Positions 42,000 through 51,756 of a stretch of 57,873 bases of DNA are shown here, one piece after another; position 1 is the first letter of the stretch; the number at the start of each line of letters is the position of its first letter. The DNA lies in assembly GCF_900104055.1 (NCBI RefSeq), contig NZ_FNJQ01000024.1, positions 1-57,873 on the forward strand, written 5' to 3'. Source of the DNA: Pseudoselenomonas ruminantium. Lineage in GTDB: Bacteria > Bacillota > Negativicutes > Selenomonadales > Selenomonadaceae. The position numbers and the translations under genes were made by a program. A model generated the notes under the pieces. That model was not told the origin of the DNA. It saw only the letters and a program-made list of their open reading frames with translations, and ran no database searches.

Positions 42000-43148
42000 T
42001 TATTTTCTAAAATCGTAAACTTTTATCAGCCGCATCACCTGCTCTACACTATCCACCATATTCTGCCGGGCTACGGCAGAATCCATAGCTTCTTCCAGCG
42101 TCGATACTTGCCGCAATATAGGAAAGAACGCGTCAATACCGTGCTCATTGCAAATCTTTGCCTCTGCAGTCACGCCGCCGGCCAAGGCAATGACTGGCTT
42201 ATTATGACGCTTGGCAATCCTGGCCACACCAATGGGAGCCTTTCCCATGATGGTCTGCCCATCCAGCCGCCCTTCCCCGGTAAGCACCAGGTCAGCCTTT
42301 TCTATCTGCTCCTCAAGCTTTGTTTCGGCCAGAACGATCTCAATACCAGATTCCAGCTTAGCCTTGGTATAAGTGAGAAAAGCAAAGCCCAACCCGCCAG
42401 CCGCTCCGGCGCCGGGAGATTCAGCATCGGCATGGAGGAATTTCCCGCGGGATAGTTCGGCATAACGGGCCATCCATTTATCCATATCCGCAATATCACC
42501 AGGACTTGCCCCCTTCTGCGGGGCAAAAACGGCACTGCACCCCTGCGGGCCGCAAAGGGGATTGGCCACATCACAGGCAATGCGGAAGGTGCAGTCCTTG
42601 AGTTCCGGCAGAACATTGCCCGTTTCAATGCGGGCAAGTTTCTTGAGCCCAATCGCACCGCGAGGAACATGCGCACCATTTTCATCCAGCAGCTCATAGC
42701 CCAAGGCCTGCAGCATGCCGAGACCACCATCATTGGTAGCACTGCCGCCGATGCCGATGATAAAATGACGGCAGCCATGGTCGATAGCATCCCGCAAGAC
42801 TTCCCCCACACCATAAGTAGTGGTATAGAGGGGATTGCGCCTGTCCTGGGGCACCAAAGTAAGTCCCGCAGCAGCAGCCATCTCCACAATGGCCGTTTTC
42901 CTCTCTGGCAAAATACCATACTCAGCCACGACCTTATCCCCCAGCGGACCAGTAACTTTCACTCTATGCAGCTCACCGCCCATGCCCAAAGTCAGTGCCT
43001 CCACCGTGCCCTCGCCCCCATCGGCCAGAGGCATGACCTTGACCTTAGCATCCGGAAATACCCGCTCGATACCAACGCAGGCAGCCTCCCCCGCCTCAAG
43101 AGAAGTCATGCTACCCTTAAACGAATCTATCGCAATTACAATATTCAC
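42000..43148 (-). CDS. Glycerate kinase
   Basis: Phosphorylates D-glycerate (GarK/GlxK family, 382 aa). Signature features: IAIDSFKGSMTSLEAGEA at the N terminus, PLADGGEGTVEAL, GIGGSATNDGGLGML and TGEGRLDGQT. GTG 43148 is preferred: GAGGTGGG lies 6 nt upstream and it gives the family start NIVIAIDSFKGS. The 209-nt stretch upstream holds a large inverted repeat and the terminator of the nif-like operon. Confidence 0.93.
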   Translation of the reverse strand: MNIVIAIDSFKGSMTSLEAGEAACVGIERVFPDAKVKVMPLADGGEGTVEALTLGMGGELHRVKVTGPLGDKVVAEYGILPERKTAIVEMAAAAGLTLVPQDRRNPLYTTTYGVGEVLRDAIDHGCRHFIIGIGGSATNDGGLGMLQALGYELLDENGAHVPRGAIGLKKLARIETGNVLPELKDCTFRIACDVANPLCGPQGCSAVFAPQKGASPGDIADMDKWMARYAELSRGKFLHADAESPGAGAAGGLGFAFLTYTKAKLESGIEIVLAETKLEEQIEKADLVLTGEGRLDGQTIMGKAPIGVARIAKRHNKPVIALAGGVTAEAKICNEHGIDAFFPILRQVSTLEEAMDSAVARQNMVDSVEQVMRLIKVYDFRK

Positions 43149-43235
43149 CACAACCCACCTCACAGAATCAAACTGATACAAGTATATTTTTCTTCGCTCC
43201 CAATGATAATCCTGCCAAGGAACGAAAGTGACCTT

Positions 43236-43299
43236 GGCGCAGGTGCTTGCTTTCATGCGGGCCATTTAGTGCGCAGGCCAAAAAGCAAGCACCTGCGCC
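43236..43299. repeat. Large inverted repeat between nifK-like and glycerate kinase genes
   Basis: Perfect 18-bp arms GGCGCAGGTGCTTGCTTT (43236-43253) and AAAGCAAGCACCTGCGCC (43282-43299) with a 28-nt loop. A second short inverted pair, TTTAGTGCG / CGCACTAAA, overlaps it. It lies just downstream of the nifK-like terminator. Confidence 0.85.
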
Positions 43300-43309
43300 A
43301 CTACGCACT

Positions 43310-43352
43310 AAAAAAATCCTCGCCCGCTCCCAAAGAGCCAGACAAGGATTTT
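43310..43352 (-). terminator. Terminator of the nif-like operon
   Basis: Minus strand AAAATCCT (43352-43345) pairs with AGGATTTT (43320-43313) around a GC-rich interior, followed by a T tract. It lies 6 nt past the nifK-like stop. Confidence 0.7.
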
Positions 43353-43357
43353 GTAAT

Positions 43358-44725
43358 TTATGCAGATTTGCTGATAGCCGTAGTAAATATCTTTTCCAAC
43401 AGCGTCAGCGCCCCACGATAGCCAATATAGGTTTTGTTAAGCACCACGTCATAGGAAACCGGGTAGCTGACTTCCACGATATGGCCGTTCAGCTCCTTGA
43501 CCACGTCACGTTCCCAACTGGTGCCAAAGATGACCGGCGGCTTATGGCCGTAGTCTTCTTTTTTCAGCAATTCGCCAACGATATAGCCGTCTTCCACAAA
43601 TTCCACCTCGGCGGACACGTCATCAGCCAGATGCTTGTACTCTTCCCGGATGGCTTCCCGGTATTTTTCTGGCGTATGGTCGGTGATGAACTGCTTGACC
43701 GGGATAAGGCCCAGCTGATTGACCACGAACTTGTTGACGGCCAGATTATAGGCCGCATCACTGACCACGGAATAGGTCGCCGGCAGGCCCCACCAGTATT
43801 CGGCATAGAAGTCGGTGAAGTGTTCCAGATAATAGTAGTATTCCTTTTCCTCCTGTTTGATGAACTTTTCCGTCTGTACTTCGTTCTCCTTGGCAAAGGA
43901 AGCAATGGCTCGCAGGAATTCAGCCACCTGCTTGGCACCGATGGGCAACACTGGCAGGTGTAGATAAGGCTGGCCGTACTTTCTTTCCAACAGCTTAGCC
44001 GTCTTGACACCCAGCCAGGGCCCCACCACCAGGTTGAACTCGGCATTGGGAATGGTCAGCCATTCCTTGACGCCTTTGGAACCATAGCCAAAGAGGATGT
44101 TTACCTCCCAACCGGCCCCTTCCAAGATGCGTTTGAGTTCCGTCAAATCGCCCCGCCAAAAGGTATTCTGGAAGGGCAGTTCCGACCAGACATTGATCAG
44201 GCCCTTCTTTTTCGTGTCTTTATCCTTGGCATACTTATCCACATACTGCTCGATAATGGCCTCGGTGACAATCTCGTGGCCCGTGAAGTTATTGCCCTTG
44301 AAGCCGCCGGTTTCCGCCGACACGATGGGCACACCCTGCTCCTGATAGCGGGCCACCACGGCGCCGATATCGTCACCGACGATTTCGGGGATACAGCCGT
44401 TGAGCACCACGAACAAATCCCCATCCATGATTTTGAGAGATGCAGCAATGAGTTCATCCAGATGCCGCGCTCCGCCAAAGACCACATCTTTTTCCTGCAG
44501 GTTTGAGCTGGGCGGTACGGCACCGCCGGAATAGCCGCCCCCCTGATAGCCATTGTAGAACACCAGGCTGGTATACTGCTTGTCCACGCAGCCGGGGCCA
44601 CAGTGGGTGATGGGGATGGCGCCGGGAATGGCGCTGACGGAATGGAGTGCCCCCAAGGCGCAGCCATAGCGCACCTGATTGATGGAATTAGTCTGACCGT
44701 TCTGGTCCTTCTTGATTTTAGGCAT
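43358..44725 (-). CDS. NifK-like nitrogenase-superfamily beta subunit (MarK candidate)
   Basis: 455-aa homologue of NifK. P-cluster-type cysteines are kept: RYGCALGALH (C22), CGPGCVDKQY (C46) and VLNGCIPEIVGDD (C111). It is shorter than Azotobacter NifK at the N terminus, as in nitrogenase-like enzymes. ATG 44725 follows AAAGGAGG and overlaps the nifD-like gene by 8 nt. With the D subunit it would make the catalytic component of a nitrogenase-like reductase; context points to sulfur compounds. Confidence 0.85.
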   Translation of the reverse strand: MPKIKKDQNGQTNSINQVRYGCALGALHSVSAIPGAIPITHCGPGCVDKQYTSLVFYNGYQGGGYSGGAVPPSSNLQEKDVVFGGARHLDELIAASLKIMDGDLFVVLNGCIPEIVGDDIGAVVARYQEQGVPIVSAETGGFKGNNFTGHEIVTEAIIEQYVDKYAKDKDTKKKGLINVWSELPFQNTFWRGDLTELKRILEGAGWEVNILFGYGSKGVKEWLTIPNAEFNLVVGPWLGVKTAKLLERKYGQPYLHLPVLPIGAKQVAEFLRAIASFAKENEVQTEKFIKQEEKEYYYYLEHFTDFYAEYWWGLPATYSVVSDAAYNLAVNKFVVNQLGLIPVKQFITDHTPEKYREAIREEYKHLADDVSAEVEFVEDGYIVGELLKKEDYGHKPPVIFGTSWERDVVKELNGHIVEVSYPVSYDVVLNKTYIGYRGALTLLEKIFTTAISKSA

Positions 44726-46304
44726 GGGCAGCCTCCTTTCTTTCCTGCTCGGCATGGAATTCATCGGCGTCAAATTTTGCCAGTTCCGGGTGTTTGGCCA
44801 GAATATAGGCATCCTTCTGCTCCAGCCACCACTTCTTATAGGGCAGTTTGACATGCCGCTTGATATCGTCATGGAATTTCTTGTGGGCCAGGATTTCCAA
44901 AATGGTCTCGCCCAGATTCACAATGCCGTCATAGCCCACGGCGATGTGCTCATCCCCCAAGGGCGCTGCCGGAATTCCCAGGCGGGCTGCCAATGGTGCC
45001 AGACCGTTATGGCGGATCAGCAGGAAGTCGGGCTTATTCTCCTGCAGGAAGGCGTACAGCTGATACTGCTGGCGATTGGACACATGGAAGTTCTTTACCT
45101 GGCCATAATGCTTGTTCAGATGACCTAAGGAATCTTCCCGGGAATCGCCGCTGTCGTAAACCGGATCGTGATGGAAGGTCAGCGAACCATCCACCTCCAC
45201 TTCCAGTTCCCGCAGGACCTGAATCAGGCCATGGGCATAAGCCGAACCTGTGGCCACGAAGCCCTTGACGCCTTTGAGTTTTTTCTTGAGTTCCTCAATC
45301 TTCGGTTTGACTCTTGCGTGTTCCCTGGCAATGAAGTCCTCCACCAGATGTTCCCGATGGGTGACCTTGGCGATTTCCCGCAGCCAGGCGTCCGTACCGG
45401 CAAAGCCATAGGGCATGGGAGCCTTGACTTCGGGCACGCCGAAATGCTGTTCCAATGCCGCCGCCATATAGGAGGACAGCGTGTAGCAGAAGCCCACGGT
45501 GGCTGCCGCTTCGGACATCTGGGCCAGCTCCTCCACCGACGCCAGGTCCACCACATAATTCACCCGCAGGTTCAGATTGGCCAGCATGGGCGTAAACACA
45601 TCGGAACCCCAGAGATTGATGACATTGACCAAATCCTCCTGTTTCTTCGTCGGGTTCTTGCGCACAATCTGCCGCAGGATTCCATGCTGGGTGGCGTCAA
45701 AGCCCGTGCTCCAATGCTTGGAGCGGAAGCCTTCGCAGGCCAAGGGAATCACCGGAATGCCCAGCTCTGCTTCCTTCTCGTCCGTAATGCTTTCGATATC
45801 CTCACCGATAATGCCGGTGGCGCAAGAGGAAGCCACAAAGATGGCCTGGGGCTGATAGCGTTCCCAGGCATCGTCAATGGACTGGCGCAGCTTGTCGGCG
45901 GCACCGAACACCATATCGCTTTCCACCAGGTTCGTGTTGATAATGCGGATGTTTTCTGCCTTGAAACCGCGCATGACCAGACCATTGCGGTAGATGTTGT
46001 TATAGGGAACCTGACCGCCACCGCAGCCGATGGGCGCATGCTGAATGAGCACTGCATCCCGGACATTGCCGGCCTGGCATTCTACCATCTGCTCACTGCA
46101 GACAGAGCCTTGGGTAAAGGGGCCCTGCAATTCGCAGAGACGGCAGTTGCCGCCGCAGCCCGTGCCCCGTTCCCGCTGGCCGCGCAGTTCGTAGCTGGAC
46201 TCTTTATGCAGTTCCTCCGTGGTGCCGTCCCAGGCGATGATGGTTCCCAGACGCTGTTCGCGCTGCTCCACGGAGGGAATATCCAGATTGATTTTCTTTG
46301 GCAT
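44718..46304 (-). CDS. NifD-like nitrogenase-superfamily alpha subunit (MarD candidate)
   Basis: 528-aa catalytic subunit. P-cluster-type cysteines at C69, C94 (PIGCGGG) and C161 (SSCATGIIGED) match NifD C62, C88 and C154. C273 in GFCYTLSSYM aligns with NifD C275, the cofactor ligand. At the second ligand site (NifD H442 before GFDG) this protein has V456 before GYDG, with H453 nearby. It also has an extra CGGNCRLC run at C50-C57 absent from classical NifD. RBS GGAGGGAGAG. The cofactor is therefore probably a NifB-derived cluster in a different pocket. Confidence 0.87.
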   Translation of the reverse strand: MPKKINLDIPSVEQREQRLGTIIAWDGTTEELHKESSYELRGQRERGTGCGGNCRLCELQGPFTQGSVCSEQMVECQAGNVRDAVLIQHAPIGCGGGQVPYNNIYRNGLVMRGFKAENIRIINTNLVESDMVFGAADKLRQSIDDAWERYQPQAIFVASSCATGIIGEDIESITDEKEAELGIPVIPLACEGFRSKHWSTGFDATQHGILRQIVRKNPTKKQEDLVNVINLWGSDVFTPMLANLNLRVNYVVDLASVEELAQMSEAAATVGFCYTLSSYMAAALEQHFGVPEVKAPMPYGFAGTDAWLREIAKVTHREHLVEDFIAREHARVKPKIEELKKKLKGVKGFVATGSAYAHGLIQVLRELEVEVDGSLTFHHDPVYDSGDSREDSLGHLNKHYGQVKNFHVSNRQQYQLYAFLQENKPDFLLIRHNGLAPLAARLGIPAAPLGDEHIAVGYDGIVNLGETILEILAHKKFHDDIKRHVKLPYKKWWLEQKDAYILAKHPELAKFDADEFHAEQERKEAAHA

Positions 46305-46319
46305 AAGCTCTCCCTCCTG

Positions 46320-47192
<873 letters not shown>

Positions 47193-47209
47193 CTAACACT
47201 TTTTATATA

Positions 47210-48073
47210 TCAACCGTGGGAAAAAGTTTCCTTCGCCTGCAGGAGCCCCTTGTAAACTTCCTGACTGAAGTTATTTTTCCCCGGGATACCAACCGCATCT
47301 GCCCGGCAGTGCTGGCAGTGGCGGAACACATCGATATGTTTGCCCGCCTCTTTCCGGGCCACCGCCAGATCCACGCAGCTGGGGGCCTCGCAATCCTTGA
47401 GGTCATGCTGGGGAATCAGCGGGATGATGTTGTAAATCGTTGCCCCTGCTTCCTTGACCGCTTTGGCGATGGCGCCAATATGGAAGCGGTTGATCTCATT
47501 GACCAGCACCGTATTGACCTTGACCACCACACCGGCAGCCGCCACCTTGCGGATGCCCTCCAACTGATTCTTTATGATAATCGCTCCGGCTTCCTCACCG
47601 GTATAGCGCTTGCCATGATAGATAAGTCCGTTGATCATCCTGGCCTCAATGGCCGGATCTACGGCATTCACCGTCACCGTCAGGGTGTCGATGCCCACAT
47701 CGATTACCTCCTGGGCCCGCTCATTCAGCAGCAGGCCATTGGTGCTCATGCACTTCAATAATTGCGGGAACTTATTGCCGATAAAGCGGAAGGTCTGCAG
47801 AGCTCTGTCCGAAGCCAGGGTATCTCCCGGCCCGGCAATGCCCACCACGCTGAGTTCCGGGCAGAACTTCAGCGCCCGCTCCACATAACTTACCGCCTCC
47901 TCCGGCCGGATGACCGCCGAAGTCACCCCCGGCCGATTTTCCACATCGTTGATTTTCCGGTCACAGAACCGGCACTCCAGATTACACCCGGGGCATACCG
48001 GCAAATGGATACGCCCCCTGTTCTGCTTTGCTCCAAAGCACGGGTGGAGCTCCCGGACACGCTGTTCGTCCAT
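47210..48073 (-). CDS. NifB-like radical SAM cofactor synthase (MarB candidate)
   Basis: 287-aa radical SAM enzyme. The cluster motif is CNLECRFC (C30, C34, C37), following HPCFGA, a NifB signature, and ENRPGV. NifB makes the [8Fe-9S-C] NifB-co precursor of nitrogenase cofactors using SAM. The NifX-like C-terminal domain common in NifB is absent; a separate NifX gene lies just upstream. ATG 48073 follows AAGGGG. No nifE/nifN is present, so the cofactor probably stops at the NifB-co level. Confidence 0.9.
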   Translation of the reverse strand: MDEQRVRELHPCFGAKQNRGRIHLPVCPGCNLECRFCDRKINDVENRPGVTSAVIRPEEAVSYVERALKFCPELSVVGIAGPGDTLASDRALQTFRFIGNKFPQLLKCMSTNGLLLNERAQEVIDVGIDTLTVTVNAVDPAIEARMINGLIYHGKRYTGEEAGAIIIKNQLEGIRKVAAAGVVVKVNTVLVNEINRFHIGAIAKAVKEAGATIYNIIPLIPQHDLKDCEAPSCVDLAVARKEAGKHIDVFRHCQHCRADAVGIPGKNNFSQEVYKGLLQAKETFSHG

Positions 48074-48106
48074 TGGTATGGCCCCTTTCTCTCCTAACAC
48101 AGTCCA

Positions 48107-48469
48107 TCAGTAAGCAACACTTGCCCGGCGCTTATTTACCTCATAGGTATGGATTTTCGGCAGCGCCGCTGCCACCGTTTCCCCTTCAATCTCCAAGGGC
48201 AGGATATCCTGCCGCTCCAAAGCCTTCTGTGCGCCCGGGCCAATGGCCTCGGCCACCACATAACGGCAGTCGGACAAAGCCTGCACCGCCGCCAGCATGG
48301 CACCTTCATCATGATAGCCGTGCTGGCAGGGCGATTTAGCCTGCCGCCGTTCCACTTCCGCAAAAGTGCCGTCATCAGCCACTTCCACGATCACAAAGCC
48401 ATCGGCGGCGCCGAAATGACGGTCAATATGGATGCCATCACTGGAGGCTGCCGCAATCCGATATGCCAT
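48107..48469 (-). CDS. NifX/NafY-like cofactor-binding protein
   Basis: 120-aa protein of the dinitrogenase iron-molybdenum cofactor-binding family, which carries NifB-co and related clusters. IDRHFGAADGFVIVEV and a cysteine/histidine-containing middle (SPCQHGYHDEGAML) fit the family. ATG follows TAGGAG. Positioned before NifB, it probably hands the cluster to the D2K2 core. Confidence 0.87.
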   Translation of the reverse strand: MAYRIAAASSDGIHIDRHFGAADGFVIVEVADDGTFAEVERRQAKSPCQHGYHDEGAMLAAVQALSDCRYVVAEAIGPGAQKALERQDILPLEIEGETVAAALPKIHTYEVNKRRASVAY

Positions 48470-48479
48470 AGAATCACTC

Positions 48480-49391
48480 CTAATCCAAAATATGTTTGCT
48501 GAAATACCGCTCTGCCCGGTCGATGACCGCCAGAACGATATTGCCTTTAACCCCGGAATGGGCCAGTTTCAGCGCTGCGGCAAAGGAGGCACCACTGGAA
48601 GAACCGGCAAAGATTCCCTCTTTTGCCGCCAGCTGCCTTACGCCAGCAAACGCTTCCTCATCTTTAATCTTATAGACCTGATCGATAAACGATGTATCCA
48701 TCGTCTGGGCAATAAAATCATTGCCAATGCCTTCAATCTCATAATCACCATGCTCCCCGCCGCCGATAATCGAGCCATAAGGATCGGCAAGTACCCCCTG
48801 AATGGCGGCATTCTGTTCTTTCAAGTAACGCATAATCCCCGAAAAGGTGCCGCCGCTGCCCGCACCAGAAACGAAATAATCAATCTGCCCATCCAAATCC
48901 GCATAAATCTCTGGTCCGGTGGTTTCGTAATGGGCCTGCGGATTGGCAGGATTCTCAAACTGCTTCAGCGTGATGGCCCCGGGAATCTTCTGACGCAATT
49001 CCTCCGCTTTGGCCGCCGCCTCCAGCATCCCCCCAGCCCGGGGCGTATGCACCAGTTCCGCCCCCAAAGATTTCATCAACGTCTGCTTCTCCGCCGAAAA
49101 TTTCTCCGGCACCACGAAGATGATCCGATACCCTTTATTCAGCGCAGCATAGGCTATCCCCAGTCCTGTGTTGCCTGCCGTAGCTTCGATTATGGTGCCG
49201 CCGGGCTGCAGCTGACCGCTTTGTTCTGCCGCCGCAATCATCTGACGGCCCACACGGTCCTTGGCACTGCCGCCGGGGTTCCATAACTCCAGCTTGGCAA
49301 AGAGCCGGACGCCCTCCGGCAAATCGAAATGTGTCAGCTCAACGAGCGGCGTATGCCCGATGAGCTCCTGCATGGATTTATAATAGTGCAT
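48480..49391 (-). CDS. Cysteine synthase/cystathionine beta-synthase-like PLP enzyme
   Basis: 303-aa beta-family PLP enzyme (CysK/MccA type). The PLP lysine is in PGGSAKDRV near residue 42, and EATAGNTGLGIAYA plus GGTFSGIMRYL give the phosphate-binding loops. Could be O-acetylserine sulfhydrylase or cystathionine beta-synthase (MccA); together with the gamma-lyase next to it, reverse transsulfuration is a reasonable reading. ATG 49391 follows AAGGGAG, 22 nt after the preceding gene. Confidence 0.85.
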   Translation of the reverse strand: MHYYKSMQELIGHTPLVELTHFDLPEGVRLFAKLELWNPGGSAKDRVGRQMIAAAEQSGQLQPGGTIIEATAGNTGLGIAYAALNKGYRIIFVVPEKFSAEKQTLMKSLGAELVHTPRAGGMLEAAAKAEELRQKIPGAITLKQFENPANPQAHYETTGPEIYADLDGQIDYFVSGAGSGGTFSGIMRYLKEQNAAIQGVLADPYGSIIGGGEHGDYEIEGIGNDFIAQTMDTSFIDQVYKIKDEEAFAGVRQLAAKEGIFAGSSSGASFAAALKLAHSGVKGNIVLAVIDRAERYFSKHILD

Positions 49392-49413
49392 GTTCTTCGC
49401 TCCCTTTTCGTTG

Positions 49414-50568
49414 TTAAATGCGGCTGGCCTCAATGGCCTGCTTGATATCTGCCAGCAGATCTGCCTTGTCCTCAATGCCCACCGACAGGCGGATGAGGTT
49501 ATCCGTTATGCCGATTTTCTCGCGCGTTTCCTTGGGAATGGCCGCGTGCGTCATGGTTGCCGGATGGCAGACGAGACTTTCCACGCCCCCCAGGCTTTCG
49601 GCCAGGGATATCAGCTGCAAGGACTTGAAGAACTTGCGGATATCGTGATCGGCTGTCAGCTCGAAGGATATCATGGCGCCGCCGTTCTTCGCCTGCTGCT
49701 GGTTGATTTCGTAGCCGATATGGCTCGTAAGTCCCGGATAGTAGATTTTCTCCACTTCCAGATTGCCTGCCAACCAGTCGGCCAGATACTCAGCATTTTC
49801 TACATGACGGTCCAGGCGCACCGCCAAGGTCTTGATACCTCTGATCAGCAGGAAGGCATCCTGCGGGCCGAGCACCCCGCCGGTGGAATTCTGTACAAAG
49901 GCTAACTTCTCGGCCAAATCCTTGGTCTTGACCACGGCCAGGCCAGCCACCAGGTCGCTATGGCCGCCCAGGTACTTCGTGGCACTATGGATGACCACAT
50001 CTGCACCCAGAGCCAATGGCTGCTGCAGGTACGGCGTCATAAAGGTGTTATCGACAATCACCAGCGCCCCATGGCGATGGGCGATTTCCGCCACAGTCCG
50101 GATGTCCGTGATGGTCAGCAGGGGATTGGCCGGGCTTTCAATGATGATGGCCTTGACATTGGGCGTGAACTGCTTCTCCAAATTCTCCAGATCCGTGGTA
50201 TCCTCCAGCGCATAGGTCAGATTGAAACGGCTGAACACCTTGTCGAGCACCCGGAAAGTACCGCCGTAGACATTGCTGGACAGAAGCACCTTGACATTGC
50301 TCTGGAAAAGGCTCAGCACCGCCGTGATGGCCGCCATGCCCGAGGCAAAGGCAAAGCCCGCTTCGCCGCCTTCCAGCTCAGCAATCAATTTTTCAAGTGC
50401 CGCCCGGGTGGGATTGCCCGTCCGGGCATACTCCCAGGTTCCCTCCCGCAATTCTCCCAGCCCATCCTGCTTGAAGGTCGATGTCTGGTAAATCGGCACA
50501 TTCACAGCGCCGGTTTTCGTATCCCCATCAATGCCGCCATGAATCAATTTCGTCGTAAATTTGCACAT
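49414..50568 (-). CDS. Cystathionine gamma-lyase/gamma-synthase-family enzyme
   Basis: 384-aa gamma-family PLP enzyme. SATKYLGGHSDLVAG near residue 199 holds the PLP lysine; YARTGNPT and SNVYGGT are conserved. Candidates: cystathionine gamma-lyase (MccB) or O-acetylhomoserine sulfhydrylase. In Rhodospirillum rubrum the Mar pathway passes methanethiol to O-acetylhomoserine sulfhydrylase to make methionine, so either activity suits the operon. Weak ribosome site precedes the ATG. Confidence 0.85.
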   Translation of the reverse strand: MCKFTTKLIHGGIDGDTKTGAVNVPIYQTSTFKQDGLGELREGTWEYARTGNPTRAALEKLIAELEGGEAGFAFASGMAAITAVLSLFQSNVKVLLSSNVYGGTFRVLDKVFSRFNLTYALEDTTDLENLEKQFTPNVKAIIIESPANPLLTITDIRTVAEIAHRHGALVIVDNTFMTPYLQQPLALGADVVIHSATKYLGGHSDLVAGLAVVKTKDLAEKLAFVQNSTGGVLGPQDAFLLIRGIKTLAVRLDRHVENAEYLADWLAGNLEVEKIYYPGLTSHIGYEINQQQAKNGGAMISFELTADHDIRKFFKSLQLISLAESLGGVESLVCHPATMTHAAIPKETREKIGITDNLIRLSVGIEDKADLLADIKQAIEASRI

Positions 50569-50594
50569 AGTATCATCTTCTTCCCTTGTTTATC

Positions 50595-51503
50595 TCAATA
50601 CTGCTTCTTCTCCGCCAGGATAAAATGCACGTTTTCCATAGCCTGCTGATGGTCCGTGCGCTCATCGAAGAAATGCCGCTGAATGTCTGCCGGGGACTCA
50701 TGATTGCGAATCACAAAACCTTCCCGGGAAAGGATTTCCCGCATCTCTGCCAACGAGAAACCATGCCGCATTGGCTCACCCAGCTGCTCGGTGATTTCCG
50801 CGAGCCGCCGCACCCGGGAATTGGAATCCGGTTCGAAGGTGGATTCATCCGGAAAATCCAGCACGAACTGGCTGCCCGGCGACGCCAAAGAACTCACGCT
50901 GCGCACAAATTCCTGAAAGGCCTCCGGTGTCAGATAATAGGACACACCCAGCAGCGAGAAGAACGATGGCTCATAAGTCTGAAAGCCGCTGTGCAGCAGG
51001 ACTTTCCCCAGGTCGTCGCGTTCAAAATCAATCGCCGCATAATGGGTATTTGCAGGAATCTCCCAGCGAAGTTCATGAATCCGCCGCAGTTTGTATGCCT
51101 GCGTATCCGGATGATCCAGCTCGAAGATCTGCACGGCTTCATCCGTATTGCGGAAAGCGAAGGTATCCATCCCCGCCCCGCAGATCACATACTGGCAGCT
51201 GGCACGATTCCGGGCAAAACGGTACAAGGCCCGCTCCGCAAAGGCAATCCGTGACAGGGCAATGGGCGAGAAATAATGATCCATCTCCTCAAAGACCAGC
51301 AGGCTCTCAAAACCATAACGGGGCAATTGCCCGGCCGCTTCCGCCTGTCCGCGGAGCAAGCCGCCGATTTCGTCATACGCATCCTTGCCGATGATGTCAT
51401 AGGCCAGATAGTCATCGAAAATCTTGTTCTTCCCCAGCATGGAATGATAAGCCCGGGCAAAGGAGCACAGTTTCGCAGTCATACTTTCCTGAGCGGCAAT
51501 CAT
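50595..51503 (-). CDS. LCM/PPM-family SAM-dependent methyltransferase
   Basis: 302-aa class I methyltransferase of the leucine carboxyl methyltransferase family. The SAM-binding loop is VICGAGMDTFAF near residue 106, followed by ELDHPDTQAYK. Family members methylate carboxylates or small molecules in diverse pathways. Bacillus mccAB operons also begin with a SAM methyltransferase (yrrT), but of a different type. ATG 51503 follows AGGAGGG. First gene of the nif-like operon, driven by cassette 4. Confidence 0.8.
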   Translation of the reverse strand: MIAAQESMTAKLCSFARAYHSMLGKNKIFDDYLAYDIIGKDAYDEIGGLLRGQAEAAGQLPRYGFESLLVFEEMDHYFSPIALSRIAFAERALYRFARNRASCQYVICGAGMDTFAFRNTDEAVQIFELDHPDTQAYKLRRIHELRWEIPANTHYAAIDFERDDLGKVLLHSGFQTYEPSFFSLLGVSYYLTPEAFQEFVRSVSSLASPGSQFVLDFPDESTFEPDSNSRVRRLAEITEQLGEPMRHGFSLAEMREILSREGFVIRNHESPADIQRHFFDERTDHQQAMENVHFILAEKKQY

Positions 51504-51608
51504 GAAAAATCCCTCCTGTTAAATCCACATTCGTTCGTGTTTCAAAAGAATCTTGCCAATATTACAACAATCACATTTCATAATCGCTACCGTCCTTTCA
51601 TCACAAAT

Positions 51609-51732
51609 ACAAAAAAGAGGTTCTGCGCAGGGATTTACCCTTGCACAGAACCTCTGGTTATCCAGTCAGTTCATTCGTCTTGCAACGATGACCTTATGTT
51701 ACACCATTACACCTATCATGTCAATAGGCATA
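51609..51732 (-). promoter_or_regulatory. Promoter-attenuator cassette 4 (upstream of the nif-like sulfur operon)
   Basis: -35 TTGACA (51719-51724), 17 nt, -10 TAACAT (51696-51701), with CCTATT-N5-GATAGG around the -35. The leader contains AACTGACTGGATAACCAG and ends in the stem AGAGGTTCTG / CAGAACCTCT (51616-51655) plus a T run. The stem's T-to-C change is compensated on the other arm (A to G), direct evidence that the hairpin is selected. Confidence 0.88.
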
Positions 51733-51756
51733 ATGGCTTTTTATGGAAAAATAATC

